From Macrobrachium rosenbergii (Eukaryota > Arthropoda > Malacostraca > Decapoda > Palaemonidae): 64,000 bases of DNA. Both the position numbers and the translations under genes were made by a program. Under the pieces are notes generated by a model. It saw only the letters and a program-made list of their open reading frames with translations. It made no database searches and was not told the DNA's origin. Below are positions 45,127 to 57,364 of the stretch, one piece after another. The DNA is taken from assembly GCF_040412425.1 (NCBI RefSeq), contig NC_089795.1, forward strand, positions 79,409,663 through 79,473,662, written 5' to 3'. The first letter of the stretch is position 1; each line of letters opens with the position of its first letter.

Positions 45127-48100
45127 CTAGTGAAAAAAAATTGCTGCCATATTTATCCTTAATGCCAGCTCAGTGATGAAACCCCTACGAGGTGAAAAAT
45201 TTCTCAACAGCCACTTCACCAGCGCTTCAGTAACCTTCTTCTCACAATTCAATTCCTTGTCTTGCATGCACCTCACTTCCCAGATATTAATGCTCTTCCA
45301 CTCAAAAACCTCTTCAACTCTCTCTATCCAGGAGTTTTTAGGTATTCTTTTCCTCCCTTCCAACATTTCTGAGATATTCTGTACTATCTTCTTGCCACCT
45401 GTTCTCCATTCACTCTACAATACCACACCATCTCATGATATTCTTTATCTTTTTTGCATACTCTAACTTTTTTTACTTCTTCATTATTCCACATTTCTTG
45501 CTAAAAATTATCTCTACTCTTCATATATACCAGAAAAAATTTATGTTATCAGTTTCAGCCTCATTAAATTTGGTTTCAACATCCCCACTTCCCATATATA
45601 ATGGAGAATTGTCCCAGCAATCCCTAATTACATTCCAGTATAGCTTCCAAAGACACTCTTCTCATCCAGATAAGTTGCATACACTCAGATCTCAAGATTC
45701 ACCCCTTCTCTCTTACTGCCATTATCTCGTACACTAACTCCCAAATAATGCAAATCATCCCCTACCATCCTTCACCATCCCTATTCATATTCACATCCCT
45801 GGTTTCCATTTACCAAAATAATCTTACTCTTGGTCATAGTCACTTTCAACTCTCTTGCCTTGCCAACACTCAGATTCTCTCAGTAGTTTCTGCAGCTTTT
45901 CTTTTACTATCCCAATTAATGCTGGTAAGGTACTTTTTTTTTTTTTTTACTATTATACCTCTGAATTTCAAGTGTAATCCCTCAGTTCTTGGTTTTATTC
46001 CAGTCTTTCCCCTAATTGTTCTCTTAACATCTGGTCACTTGCACAAGCATCCAGATTTACAGTAACCCCTCCACTGTTGTACCAATGAGATATACCTTTC
46101 TTTCTGCACATGGCATTCAGTATCTCATAAGGTAATCCTTTTGTTGACTCACTGGACTGCATTCTTTTCAGAGAGCTTCTCTCTACTTGTAACTTATTTT
46201 TAGTTCCATTACCCATAACTTATTGTATTTGCTTCCATAAAGAACACACATTTTATCTGTAAAGTGTTTGTCTTGGCATTCTGTCGCTCTTCCCCTATAT
46301 ACCTACAAACACTCTTGCTGACTTTGGGACTCCTTCCACTGTAGTGTCTGTAACTATTCCATATTTCATTAATTTTGTCCTCATATCTTATTCTCATTTC
46401 TGTCTAATCAAGCTCACTTTTCCTAACTATAATTTTAGTGCCATTTTTAATGTTTCATCTTTATTTAAAACTCCCTGTTTCACTTCTGTATCAGGCAGGT
46501 AATGTTCAGATATACCTTCCATTTACTCTTATATAATTTACAAACACTTTTACTTTGTCTTGAATGTACCTTAGGGCTTCCCAGACATGAGGCCCTTCTT
46601 TTCTAGTACATCTCTCATGTCATTCGCTACCATTCATCCAACCCTGTCTAGTTCTTCTTCTTCTCTTCCCTGTCTCATGATTTCCTACTTATACACTTTT
46701 CATCCATCTTTTACCCTCCAGTCATTCCACAAGACTAAACCATCTCAGAACACAATGATCCATTTGTCTCCTATGGGAACCATTTTGCTTCTTTGTTTTT
46801 CATGTTTCTTACCCTTCCAGTGTTTCTCAAGATGACATGTGCTGCACAAACAGTTCATCTCAGCAGCTTCAACTTTTTTCTTCTCTTTTTTTTACAGTAC
46901 GGTACAGTATTAGGATGCAACGTACAGACTTTGCTTCTGTATAAGATAATTTGGGCAAAAATCCCATCAAAGACTCAAACCTTAGGTTCCCATACACTTC
47001 ATCTCTTCTTCACAGTATTTTTCCCACACCCTACTGCAGACTTTACTTTATGTATTCTGAGATTCACGTTTTCTTGTATCCTACCATCATCTGGTATACA
47101 GTATTTACTCCCATATACAGTACCTCTGTGAATCACTCATTTCCAGTTATCCATATTCTGTATTAAAAGTCAGTATTTTTTTGGCGCACATACATATTCC
47201 TATGTACAGTAATCGTATTCTTAATTACATATACTCTAATTTTCACCTCTTGCAAACATTTTCTAACTCCCAGTAATGTATCATCTGTAAACATCAACTG
47301 TTTCGTACTCCATTCACAACTCATTTTCTTTTTCCACAAACTCTTGTCTAATTTCCATTCAATGAGTTGCATCACTTCATCCATAAAAAATATTAAACTG
47401 TCATGGAGACAACAGCTTTTTCTCAGACCTTTATTACTTCAAACTCATCTACATAATTTGACAGGCTTCTCCCCCATCACAGTAGCTTTTAATTACTTTC
47501 AGCATTTCATCATGTAACCTTATATCCTGAACACCTTTCACAGGGCCTCTGTTTTGTCTGTCTTAAGCTTTTATGTGTCTTTATGTATACAGCTTATTCC
47601 CACTTAATTAAAATTTTTTCATAACTTTCATAACAAACATTTCCATGTCTAAACCCAAACTTTTATCCTTCTTAGTCCTTCTGTCATCTCTTTCATGTTC
47701 TTTTGAAATCCCACCATCCACCTTCCCTGGTTTACTAAGTAATTTCTTGCCCTGTAATACACACACACACACACACACACACACAGTTACTCACCAAAGC
47801 ACTTCACTTGAAAACCTATTAATTCTTAGTGTCTCTTACTTCTTCTACCTCAAGGCCTCCTTGTATCCTCAACAAACACCTCTGCAAGAATTCTCTAATT
47901 TTCCCTAACTCCACATTCAGCATATCTTTAAAATACTCTCTCAATCAACCCAGGAATGCATTAACTTAATTTTCATCTTTTATTCTGTATTTACTTTGCA
48001 GTAGAGCATCAACATAGTCTGGAAGTTCATACCTTCTTCCCTCTCAGTTTTATTACCAGCCTACTTTATCTTTTATACTTTCTTCTTGACTACCCTATCC

Positions 48101-48470
48101 ATTCTCCTATATACCTGTATGTGATCTCACTTGTTGCACTTCCAGTAATGTCTCTTTAAATTTCCTTCACTAAATATTTTATATCTTTATCTTGATACTT
48201 TCATTCTCTCTTCCCATCTTCCTTTACTTACAAAGACTACCTTTTGCCTTGGTAACCTCATCAAGGTGTTTTACATAAATCTCATCCACCCCATCTGCCT
48301 CTTATATTGAATATGTCTATATGTCAGCAATTTTCTTCTTGAATGTTCCTCTTGATTTGCCTCCATCTAACTCATTTGTCTTAATTACATTTCCAGTCAT
48401 ATTTTCACCCCCTCCTCTCAAGCTTAAACTTACATCAATCATAGCACTTGCTTTACTAAGGTTAAATGCT
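45127..48470 (-). mobile_element. non-LTR retrotransposon (LINE) ORF2 remnant
   Basis: Reading the minus strand from right to left gives, in order and across shifts and stops: REYFKDMLNVE (~47.93 kb), LHDEMLKVIKSYCDGGEAC and GLRKSC (47.5-47.4 kb, the GLRQGC position), MDEVMQLIEWK, then CEWSTKQLMFTDDTLL (47163-47384, the catalytic F/M-x-DD region), KNKLQVERSSLKRM (45995-46216) and finally EGRKRIPKNSWIERVEEVF (45127-45366, the C-terminal GRP-x-x-SW motif). This order is that of an arthropod LINE reverse transcriptase. It is heavily decayed and cannot be active. (CA)n at 47760-47787 interrupts it. Confidence 0.8.
47760..47787. repeat. (CA)n microsatellite inside the LINE remnant
   Basis: About 28 bp of CA repeats. 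Confidence 0.95.
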
Positions 48471-48794
48471 AACTGGGCTTATGTGTTGTCTGAGTGACAT
48501 TTTGTGGTGGTTACCATTCCAGTACTGATCAGGCTGAATGTTGCTTATTTTCTATGATAAGATAAGCAAGCATGTTACTACCATCCAGGTGATATAAGTG
48601 GGCTTTGGTGTCTGGGAAGTGATAGGGGAATTCATCACGTTTCTTACATGTCTTCTTTGTGTGTAAGTTTTCTGTGCAGAGGGTTCAGCCTAGATTCAGC
48701 AGTTAAAAAGACAAATGATAAATATAGCAGTTATCATTCTTGTGCTTTTCTCTTGAGGCCTCCCTATTAGGGGAAACAGCTTATGTTTGTGTGT

Positions 48795-48797
<3 letters not shown>

Positions 48798-48891
<94 letters not shown>

Positions 48892-48911
48892 TTTTTTTTT
48901 TTTTTTTTTTT
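48798..48911. repeat. (AT)n tract followed by poly(T)
   Basis: About 90 bp of TA repeats with two AAT/TTT breaks and then ~22 T. Such tracts are prone to assembly error. The frame of repeated IY residues is an artefact. Confidence 0.95.
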
Positions 48912-50899
48912 CACTACAGAAATAGGTACTGCATAGGGAATTTGTTTAATAATATTTGGAAATGGCTATAGTGCATTTAGAAACTTGATATTATAAAAGA
49001 GGAAGTTACGTAAAGGTGCACTGTCCAGAGACTGGAAAACAGATTGAAATGTCAGGTATTCTATTTATGTGCTTTGGACTTATGATAAGGGAAGAGGAGC
49101 AGTTTAACAGTGTAGTAGACTTGGAAATTGCAGAATGAAGACCATTAGGAAAACCCTGAAAGTTCAGGGATCCATAGGAATCCAGAAAGACAGCCCACAA
49201 GACAGAGAGTAGAAGGAGCTCATTTTACCTTGTAAAGAGAGAAGATCTAACGCAGAAATGTTGAGGGTGACTGTATGTTCTGTATGTATGTATATAAATA
49301 TATACCCTTGTTCCTCTCCTAATGCATCATCAGTAGTATACAAGATTGGAAAGGTTTTGTTGATTACAATATTCATAAGAGATTTAAACTAAAAATAGTA
49401 GGAACACTGTTAATCATAGAAGTGGAAAGTAACACAAAGTAAAATGGTCCAGTAATAATCAGAAGTATGGTTTAAGTGCTGAAGCCATATTTTAGCATTG
49501 AATCTCTATTTACAAAATGGTAAATTATATGAATTATATACTATAATATCAACATCTTAATTTTTCACTAAATTATTGTAATTCTTAGAGAAATTTTGAC
49601 AAAGTTAATCACATTGTCATACCATAAGCTTGCATATAATTACTTAAAGACAAACCCAATATTTATTTGGTAAAGGAAAATCTAACTATAAGAATTAATA
49701 CTAACAATATTAAACCAATAATTTACATAGACATATCAAACTAATGAAATTCATTTTAAATAGCCACACACTTTATATTTTTACATATTAGATGGTATAA
49801 AACTAATTTAAATATATATGTCACACTGGTCAGTTTACAAGATATACAGTGTATGTATTTCTAATATCCACAATGCCTTGTAACTTATTGATTTTTTACA
49901 CTTTTTTTATTAAGCTTATCACTATGCAGCCTTGAATCTGAGGTGAATAATGAATTTAAAGAAAAACCGAATATCCAGATGAGAGATTTGACTGTGGGCA
50001 TGAGGTGTTGGGGTGAGGTAAATTTAAAACTCGTGCACGAGTGGTTTCATGTACAGTAATTCCACCCCAGTCTATCATGCACAAGTCACAGTACCCCAAC
50101 TTTACCCCAAACCATAGTGCTTTAGTTTGAATCTCTCCACTGGAAGTTGGGGTTTCTTCATTTGTTCTTCACATTGGGTCTTAAACTTTCCAGTGACCAG
50201 CATATCTAAAACGTGCAAAGAAATTGTTAAGTTAAAAGGTAATGTTGGCTTTAACTGTACATATAACAGAAAAATAAATAAAGAAAAGCTCGGTTGTACA
50301 AAAAAATAGAACTAAGATCAGAGGAGTATAAAACTGTGTGATGCATGTGGTCTTTAACCAAGGTTAAGCTGAGGGCATTGAGACAGATTACTGTAAACAT
50401 AGTCTTTTAATTTTATTATAAATCTTTTTCAACCAATTTGTGAAGAATTGAGTCAATATTATGTAGACCTGGATTAATATTTTTATTGCTTTATTAAAGC
50501 AGATTCCAAGAGGTTTTTAGAGGCATTATCACATCTTGTAATTGTACTGCTAAGGGACCAGTCAGTTCTATGTGATTTTTCATTCGTGTACAAAGAGAGA
50601 CTCATCCTTTTGGCTATTATGAACTGAATATTTATGGTGATTTATTCTGACATAAAATTTCTTACTCTCAGGCCTAGGTAAATTAAAGCAAAGTCCATAT
50701 ATGGGATTTTATAAACAATGTTGTTAATTTGTTGATGAAAGTTTCTTATGAGTTTGTTTTATAGGAAAAGATGACATTTTCATTAAACTTTTTCACCATT
50801 GGTTTGGGCTCAAGAAAGCCGGTGAAATAAGGCAAACGATGTTCATAGTGATTCTTTCTTCTAGTCTTTTTAATTGTAAAATGTCTTCACTGCTTTACA
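48912..50899 (+). other. non-coding AT-rich sequence
   Basis: No gene supported. 49.9-50.35 kb is a somewhat richer block with direct echoes of TTTACCCCAA / GTACCCCAAC, possibly a repeat. Confidence 0.4.
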
Positions 50900-52600
50900 G
50901 TAGCAGTTATCCAAAATATGAGCTGGAAAACAGAGTTTCCTACATTTTTTTAAATGGTCCGTAGATCATTACCCAAGAATTCAAGATTAACATAATGTGA
51001 TTCCTGCAGGAGAATCAAAGAAGTACAAATATTTAAAGATTTTCTTCTCGAGAAGTAACATACTTAAATTATAAGTTGATTTTCTGTACAGTATATAATT
51101 ATTATTACCTGAAAGGTTCACGTCTAATAACAGTGTCTAAAATGGACAAGCAACCATCTTCTTTGTGTAGTAAGAATTTGATAGATGGGACATGCCCATT
51201 CAGTTTCCAAAGATTATATACATCATCTTTGTTAAGAATAATAGCCAAAATGTCATCTACGTACCAAAAATTGGTCCAGGCATTTGAATAATCCCAAGAA
51301 TATAATATTCATAAAAAACTCCATATATAGATATGAGATAAATGATAAAGGGTTACACATTGCCATGCTAAAATTTGTTTATAGAATTTACTATTAAATT
51401 GAACTTACAATCACAACTTCTACACTTTCCAAAATTTGACTTAACTTTTAGTGATAATTCAAATCCAGTTAGTTAATTTTGTAGCTTACCTGATACAATA
51501 TTGATTCAGTAGACACCTTTGTAACAAATGAACATACTTAAACTTACTAAGGATTTATTAAAAAAGCTCCATTTATAAAATTAAAAAAACTGGTGATAGA
51601 TGTTTGCCCATTGCCATACCAAGTGTTTGTTTGTACAATTTGCCATTCAGTTGAACTTAAAATCGGAAGTACACATTACAATTAATTCCAGAATTTGACT
51701 GTTAGTGGTAATTAATTCCAGTTATGTAATTCATCTTTTATGTTATCTGACAATGATTCAATAAGAACTTTTGTAATAGAATCTACATCACAATTAGGAG
51801 TTGGGAATGATCTTGATGCTGTTTAATTTTTTTGTTAGGTTTAATGAATGATTAGATTGGTACCCGAGATAGTTTTTAACCCCAGTGATAATTTTGTTAG
51901 ATATTTTTTGTGAAAGTTTATGAAAGCCTACAGAACTAATAGTAGATCTCAAAGGATTATCTTTTAAGCAGTTTAACAAAGCTGTATGAATATGGTAACA
52001 ATAAAGAATAAGTGGAAAACAGAGTAATTAAGCCTTGATTATTCTTCAGTACTTTCAAGTTATTGCTAATCGATTCAATTACTTATTCAGTTTTGTTTAT
52101 GCATAATTATTACAATAAATTTTCTATTTTTGGAGCTTGCACACGCGCACACACACACACACGTTATCAGTAATTATTACTACTGTATATTGTATTTGGT
52201 TTTTGGCCTAAGTAATGTGAATGGTTATATCAAGGCTCATTTCAGTCAAGGCATTAGTAACAATTGGGAAATTAAATTTACTTTATAAGTTTTGAAGACG
52301 AATAAACAAGTTCTTATAAACTCATACAGCAGATATGAAAGGTCACAGATTTTTTTAATAAAAAGGGGGTATACTGCATGGATGAAATTGCAAAAGAAAT
52401 TGTAATGTAAGAGGATACAACCTTTCTAATATTTTTACTGGATTTTTACTGAATAGATTTACTAAAAAGTTTGTTCTGGCTCTTTCATCCAATTTTTGGC
52501 TTTGTTGAGTTTTTTCTAGTTTCAATTTTAGGTTGTTTGACCTTGGTAGGTTTCCTTGTACAGTATTTGTTCTGGTGATGTGTGTGAGTGTGGTTTGCAA
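50900..52600 (-). mobile_element. Penelope-like retroelement remnant: reverse transcriptase
   Basis: On the minus strand, 51111-51270 encodes WYVDDILAIILNKDDVYNLW, then NGHVPSIKFLLHKEDG and LSILDTVIRREPF, which is the YVDD catalytic region of Penelope-like reverse transcriptases with the SIKF-x-x-x-x-E and LD-x-x-I-x-R blocks after it. Just upstream, 51590-51660 gives NGKLYKQTLGMAMGKHL, the F/Y-x-Q-x-x-G-x-AMG-x-PLS motif. The N-terminal part (51794-52600) also has coding texture on the same strand (RARTNFLVNLFSKNPVKIL). Stops and frame shifts break it. Confidence 0.8.
51350..51800. repeat. ~250-bp tandem duplication inside the Penelope-like remnant
   Basis: 51360-51540 and 51612-51790 align: TTGCCATGC / TTGCCATACC, TTGTTTATAGAATTTACTATT / TTGTTTGTACAATTTGCCATT, TTAGTGATAATTCAAATCCAG / TTAGTGGTAATTAATTCCAG, and CACCTTTGTAAC / GAACTTTTGTAAT. 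Both copies cover the motif FNGK-YKQ-G-AMG, and the downstream copy (51.6 kb) is the better preserved. Confidence 0.65.
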
Positions 52601-52732
52601 GAGAAGCTACATATGGTAGTTTGAAAGAAAACTGAATTTTATGACACATCATATTCATTATCACTATGAGTATTTTTATGTAAACTCTTCATGGGGTTGA
52701 TTTGAATTGAATGTACTGAACTCTTCTGCCTT

Positions 52733-53080
52733 GTGCTCTTTCTCCCTGAACTCCTATCAGGTGTAGATCTTCATCTAATCCTATTTTATGATTTCATGAG
52801 CTTTCTTACAGGCCTTTACCCCACTACTGTGATATCTAATGCTTTCCTAACTAACTATTCCTTATCTCTTTTCATCACACATCCAAATGATCTCAGGTCT
52901 TTTTTTCAACATTTTGTTATCACATCTCTCCACCAATTCCTCATTCGTAAAACAGTCTTCCACCATACTCTTGCCATGAATCTTAACTTTATAAGGTTAC
53001 CTGTTCAAAATATATATTTTCCTTGTCAGTGTCCATGTTTCTGCTGCCTAGAGAGTAGCACAGGCCTTATGTACTTTTAT
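52733..53080 (-). mobile_element. LINE C-terminal remnant
   Basis: The minus strand reads AAETWTLTRKI, then EDCFTNEELVERCDNKML and RPEIIWMCDEKR. This resembles the ETWTL...NEE-x-x-R...GHV-x-R region that follows the reverse transcriptase in arthropod LINEs. The match is loose. Confidence 0.45.
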
Positions 53081-53340
53081 TATTATTATTATTATTTCAC
53101 TAGATGAAACCTATTCACATGGAACAAGCACACAGGGGCCATTGACTTGAAATTCAAACTTCCAAAGAATGTTGGTTTCAACCTCCCTCTGCAGACCCCA
53201 CATTGCAGCAGTAACTGTTCATAATACAGAGCCAGTGATTTTTCATCACCCTGGGGGAGACGCAAACCCACGACATCTGAATGGCATGCCTTTGCTCTGA
53301 TGAAATATTTTTATTTACCAGTGGTCTAGGCATCTCTCCA
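53081..53340 (-). repeat. SINE-like element with tRNA-like head and (TAA)n tail
   Basis: On the minus strand a GGGTTTGCGTCTCC block (~53255-53270, near the box B consensus GGTTCGANTCC) is followed by ~100 bp and then GAATTTCAAGTCAATGGCCC, GAATAGGTTTCATC and a TAA tail (53081-53097 reversed). The 3' part is shared with 14771-14853. Upstream, CTAGACCACTGG at ~53317 may be a decayed box A. Confidence 0.6.
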
Positions 53341-53403
53341 TTTCATCCATTTTCAGCTCACACTCTGCACCAGTGCAGTGTGTCCTCAGGGTAAAGAAAT
53401 GCT

Positions 53404-53930
53404 TTGCATCTTGTAAGGCATGCCTGTCTATCACAAAAAGGCTCTCAAATCCACTCTTTCCCATATGCTCATGTAAAATTGTACTTGCGTTACATGTTTA
53501 GGAATGACAAAGTGATATTGTCTGGAAAGGCTTCAAAATATAGGGTAAGAGGGGAGGTAGTGCTTGTTGTGTCAGGAAAACCATGGGTGAAAGGTCTGCA
53601 GTTGTTGGAGGAAATCAGTTTTATTGGTGATTTAAATGCTGGTTTGATCTAAAAGGTAGGGTGAGTGCTCAAGAAAGAGGTTATGCAGTTATTATGTTTG
53701 GAATGCTTAGAGTGAATTGGAATGGAGAGAATCTTTAGTTTGCCTGTTGGAAGTATGTAGTTTCCAAAGGAAAATGGTTATAATGGTTTGGAACTTTGAA
53801 AAGAGGAAGTGGTGTGTAAAATTGTGTGTGTGTACAATAGATGAAGTGCTAGTTGATAGATGTACTGATGAACAGAAGAGAAACTTTGGGTACATTTCAT
53901 CAGTTTGTGGTTAAAATATAATTGTAAAGA
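53404..53930 (+). mobile_element. LINE endonuclease-domain remnant
   Basis: The + strand frame 53404-53652 ends with EISFIGDLNAGLI, which matches the GD-x-NA motif of the APE-type endonuclease in LINE ORF2. Coding texture continues past the stop (53660-53910). Orientation is opposite to the neighbouring LINE tails. Confidence 0.55.
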
Positions 53931-54184
53931 GAAAGTAACTTCAGTTGTAAAGGAATGGATCAAAATTGTGACATGGACTGGATCAAAATTTTAATATGTT
54001 AACAAACAGGTATTCCAAAAAGAAATGAGGATAGCATAAAAGACAATGGATACAATGTTAGCTAATGTTAAAAGTACCGAAGTAAGTATTTTCGAGATGT
54101 GAAATTGAAGACTGGAATCATAATGTTAATTGAAGAATGGGGTCATCATGTGAAGTTATTATAGACGAGTATGAAAGGGAAATA

Positions 54185-54535
54185 CAGTGAACCCCCCGTA
54201 TTCGTGGGGGATGCGTCCCACACCCCCCTGCGAATGGGTCAAATCCGCGAATGCTTAAAACCCTCTTAAAACACTAGAACTGCCCATTTTGATAGCTTAA
54301 ACACAGAAACCATGCAAAAATGCCTATACACTGAATATTTTAATAGTTTTATCACAAAAAGTGCATTTATTCATGAAAATTATATGAAAATACAGTAATT
54401 AGTGAATATTTCTCAGTGAAAATACCGTGAATCGGGTGAATTTTCCGCGAATGATGGCTAGATATGTTTCACAGAGAAACCATGAAATGCGTGAGTCCGC
54501 GAACGTTGACAACGCGAATACGGGGGGGTTCACTG
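54185..54535. mobile_element. 351-bp pogo/Tigger-like MITE
   Basis: Starts CAGTGAACCCCCCGTATTCG and ends CGAATACGGGGGGGTTCACTG, i.e. terminal inverted repeats of ~23 bp. TA flanks both ends (54183-54184 and 54536-54537). The interior repeats CCGCGAATG-type text (54246, 54447) and has no transposase. Confidence 0.92.
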
Positions 54536-54899
54536 TACTTACAGTAGATGGTGAATGATGAAATAGAGTGTAATTGCTTAACAGAAAAGAAGAATCAACA
54601 TATACTGTATAAAACAAACCTTTGTCAGAAGTAAAGTCTACTGAAAGGGCATTTGGAGAAGCTTTTCTAATGTGTAGCAACAACTGAAGTGCCATTTCCT
54701 TTCAAGTTGGTAAACCAGCCATGTCTACAGCATCATCATCATCTCCAATGCTATGTTCCAAAGGGCCTTTGAAATTCAGTGACTCATGTGTCTCTTGAGT
54801 TTTATCTTCCATAAATCTTTACTTATCTCTAGCAAATCTTTACTTATCTCCAGCTTTCTGTCTCATATTTCTCATCCTGGTAGGCCTGGTTCTTCCAAC

Positions 54900-55935
54900 T
54901 CTCCTGTTGCCCTTGGAGCTTAGCTGACACCATCACATAATGTTCTTCCTGTGGAGGTGTGAAGGACAAGTCCCATACATATCCACTACCCCTTTATCGT
55001 TATCTCACCTACAGAATTTCTACCATTTCCTTGTGATATACAGTAATTTCTCATTCAATTTTACCATGTTACTCCTAATATTCTTAACGATTATACTCAA
55101 ATCAACAAAATCTTTGTCATACACGATGATTCATGTTGGTACAGGAATACAGTACAGGTTGCATTAGACTAATATATGATGATACTTTTGTGTACAGTTT
55201 CAGTTCATTTGATTTCCAAGTGTTATTCAGCCTTTCCATTGTTTGATTTACCAATTTTGGTCTTTCATTATTTTCCAAATCTAGAGGACCTGTATTAGAT
55301 ATCATTGTTCTTAAACATGTGAGAAAAGTATTTCTGATTAATCTTTTCTCCGTATTTTTTCTTAGATTTAGTTTGAGTCTCATCTTTAGGTATAAAAATA
55401 GTGCTATAAAGCAAGTTTCACAAATCTTAGCATATTTTGCTGATTATATCATCATATCCATATTTTCAAAGTTTGTCAAGTTTCTATTCTTACTCCCTTC
55501 TCCGGTCACTTTTTTCAATCATAAAATGTGAGAAAGGCAAACAACAAAGATGATGAAACATTACCCTGTAGCACCCCTCTGTTTACTGCAAATTTGCTTG
55601 ACAAGACTTCACCAACATAAACTTTGCATCCACTTTGTCTATGGAGTATTTTAGTTACCATTACACATTTACTGGAAATACATGTACTGCAGTGATGCAA
55701 GGCATTCTGCAATATTGGGTTTTGGATGTTTTCAAATGTCTTTGTGTAATCTGCAAGGCCATTAAAAGAAGATTTTCAAACTCAGTACACTGTTGTACAA
55801 TATGTCTCAACACAAATGTTTTATCTGTGCAACTCCTGCCTGTTCTAAAACCAGCTTGTTCATCTATAAGCATTTCATCAGCTTCTTTCTCCTGCTTATT
55901 TACTACAAGCATACTGAATATTTCCATTACCACAA
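54900..55935 (-). mobile_element. non-LTR retrotransposon reverse transcriptase remnant
   Basis: The minus strand encodes, in order, DEQAGFRTGRSCTDKTFVL (55661-55933, the EQAGFR-x-GRSC-x-D block), then CKVYVGEVLSSKFAVNRGVL with QGNVSSSLLF (55515-55712, the GVRQGC-x-LSPLLF block), and finally LNNTWKSNELKLYTKVSSY (55117-55383, the W-S-x-x-L-x-x-K-x-K block). This order is that of an RTE/CR1-type reverse transcriptase. It is a different family from the one at 45-48 kb, and it is broken by stops and frame shifts. Confidence 0.85.
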
Positions 55936-57346
55936 ATGTAAGTGCAGTCTATGTATGTAATTACCAAATTCAGTCAGGAACCGAGTGTACATTACATTAA
56001 TTTTACAAAAGCATATAATTTATTTTGGTTAGGTATGAAATACTGTAACCTGTAAGAAATGAATGATTCTGTATTGATGTACTTATGAATAGGTTTTGTA
56101 ATTAAACACTGTTAGGTTTTCTTTACATGGCCACAACTTTATTTTTTACCATGTAATCCACCAATGAGAGTACACATAGTTATTCATGAAAGCAGTGACA
56201 TTTTGTTTTCTTTTTGAGTATTTTACTGCCATGGGAATCTCCTTACCAGTATTCATCAACCATGTTTAAGCTCCACCTGAAGCCAGCAACATTGGACAGA
56301 ACTTGGTTAATTTTTTACCCTTTTTACCGTTAAGCAGACATACTGCTGGGATAGTGTAAATTGCATGCTGGGATGTCTTGTTAGTCTTAGAAGAGTAAGC
56401 AGTTTTGTTATTCTGATATACTACTAGGAGTGGATGCTGTCTGATCTTGCATTTAAACACACTTTTGGGTACTCAAAATCACCTGGCTTTATGGCATTAC
56501 TGTTGAGTAACTTACGTGGTTGTATTAATTAAAATAAACAATATATGCTTTTATTATAAAACCCTCCATCCCCTGCTTCCTGATAAACAACTTTTTTTTT
56601 TCTCCATTTAGTGTAGCTACATTAAGTATTGAAATCCTACTTTCTACATACCCAGCCTGCAATTCCTTGTCTCTTCAGAGAATGTACACTGAGGAGTTAC
56701 TGCCTTAGATCTGTTGCCAAGAAGCAAAATTATTAAACAAACTTCTTTTATTCCATTTCACTGAGTAGGTTTGTAAAAGACTTGTGATTTATAGATGCGA
56801 AGTAATGACATCTGTAGTGCCATCGACTTAGGTCAATTTCAATTTGTAGATTTCTTACTGGCACCATAAATTTCATTTTGTTGGCATGTACTTAGTAAAT
56901 TTTCAACTTGAAGTTAAGATTCACTTGTAAAATCAATTATCCCATGTTAAAGAATCTCCATAATTAATTACTGACTAAAAATTTGATGCTTGGGAACGTT
57001 GATAGATTGGTGCAGGTCAAAATGAGGATAGAATTGATATATAAAGAAGTTTGATGCCAAAATTCAGTATTTGAAATGGAGAAAAGGTCGTGTTTTACTT
57101 CAATCGTAAGAGACACGTAAAGTGTTAAAATAAAAAGTATAAATGAATTTGGAGAAGGAACGATAAAAGCAGTAAGCAGGAAATACATGAGACAAACCAA
57201 AAGGAGTGAATAGAAATGTAGAAACCTATGAATAGTTAAAAACTATTGCCATTTCATAAATGTTAATAGTGATTTCATAAGATAATTGTGTATTTTGAGT
57301 ATGTGGTCTTTAAATCCTTATAGTTTACTCATTTTGTTTGTCTTAG
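55936..57346 (+). other. non-coding AT-rich sequence
   Basis: No gene or repeat of note. Confidence 0.4.
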
Positions 57347-57364
57347 GAATTTTGTATTGGGGAT
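57347..57364 (+). CDS. candidate 18-nt microexon (EFCIGD)
   Basis: A long pyrimidine-rich acceptor (CATTTTGTTTGTCTTAG) is followed by GAATTTTGTATTGGGGAT and a consensus GTAAGT donor. Six codons in phase 0, matching the phase-0 donor at 44471. Sites of this strength can occur by chance in long introns, and the peptide is too short for homology. Confidence 0.3.

Noticed and set aside
45173..47166. Series of + strand frames (45173-45466, 45435-45737, 45748-46065, 46587-46835, 46793-47131)
   Set aside because: All are antisense to the minus-strand LINE remnant, which explains their Ser/Pro/Leu-rich composition.
55635..56000. 121-codon + strand frame
   Set aside because: Antisense of the LINE reverse-transcriptase remnant; no domain.
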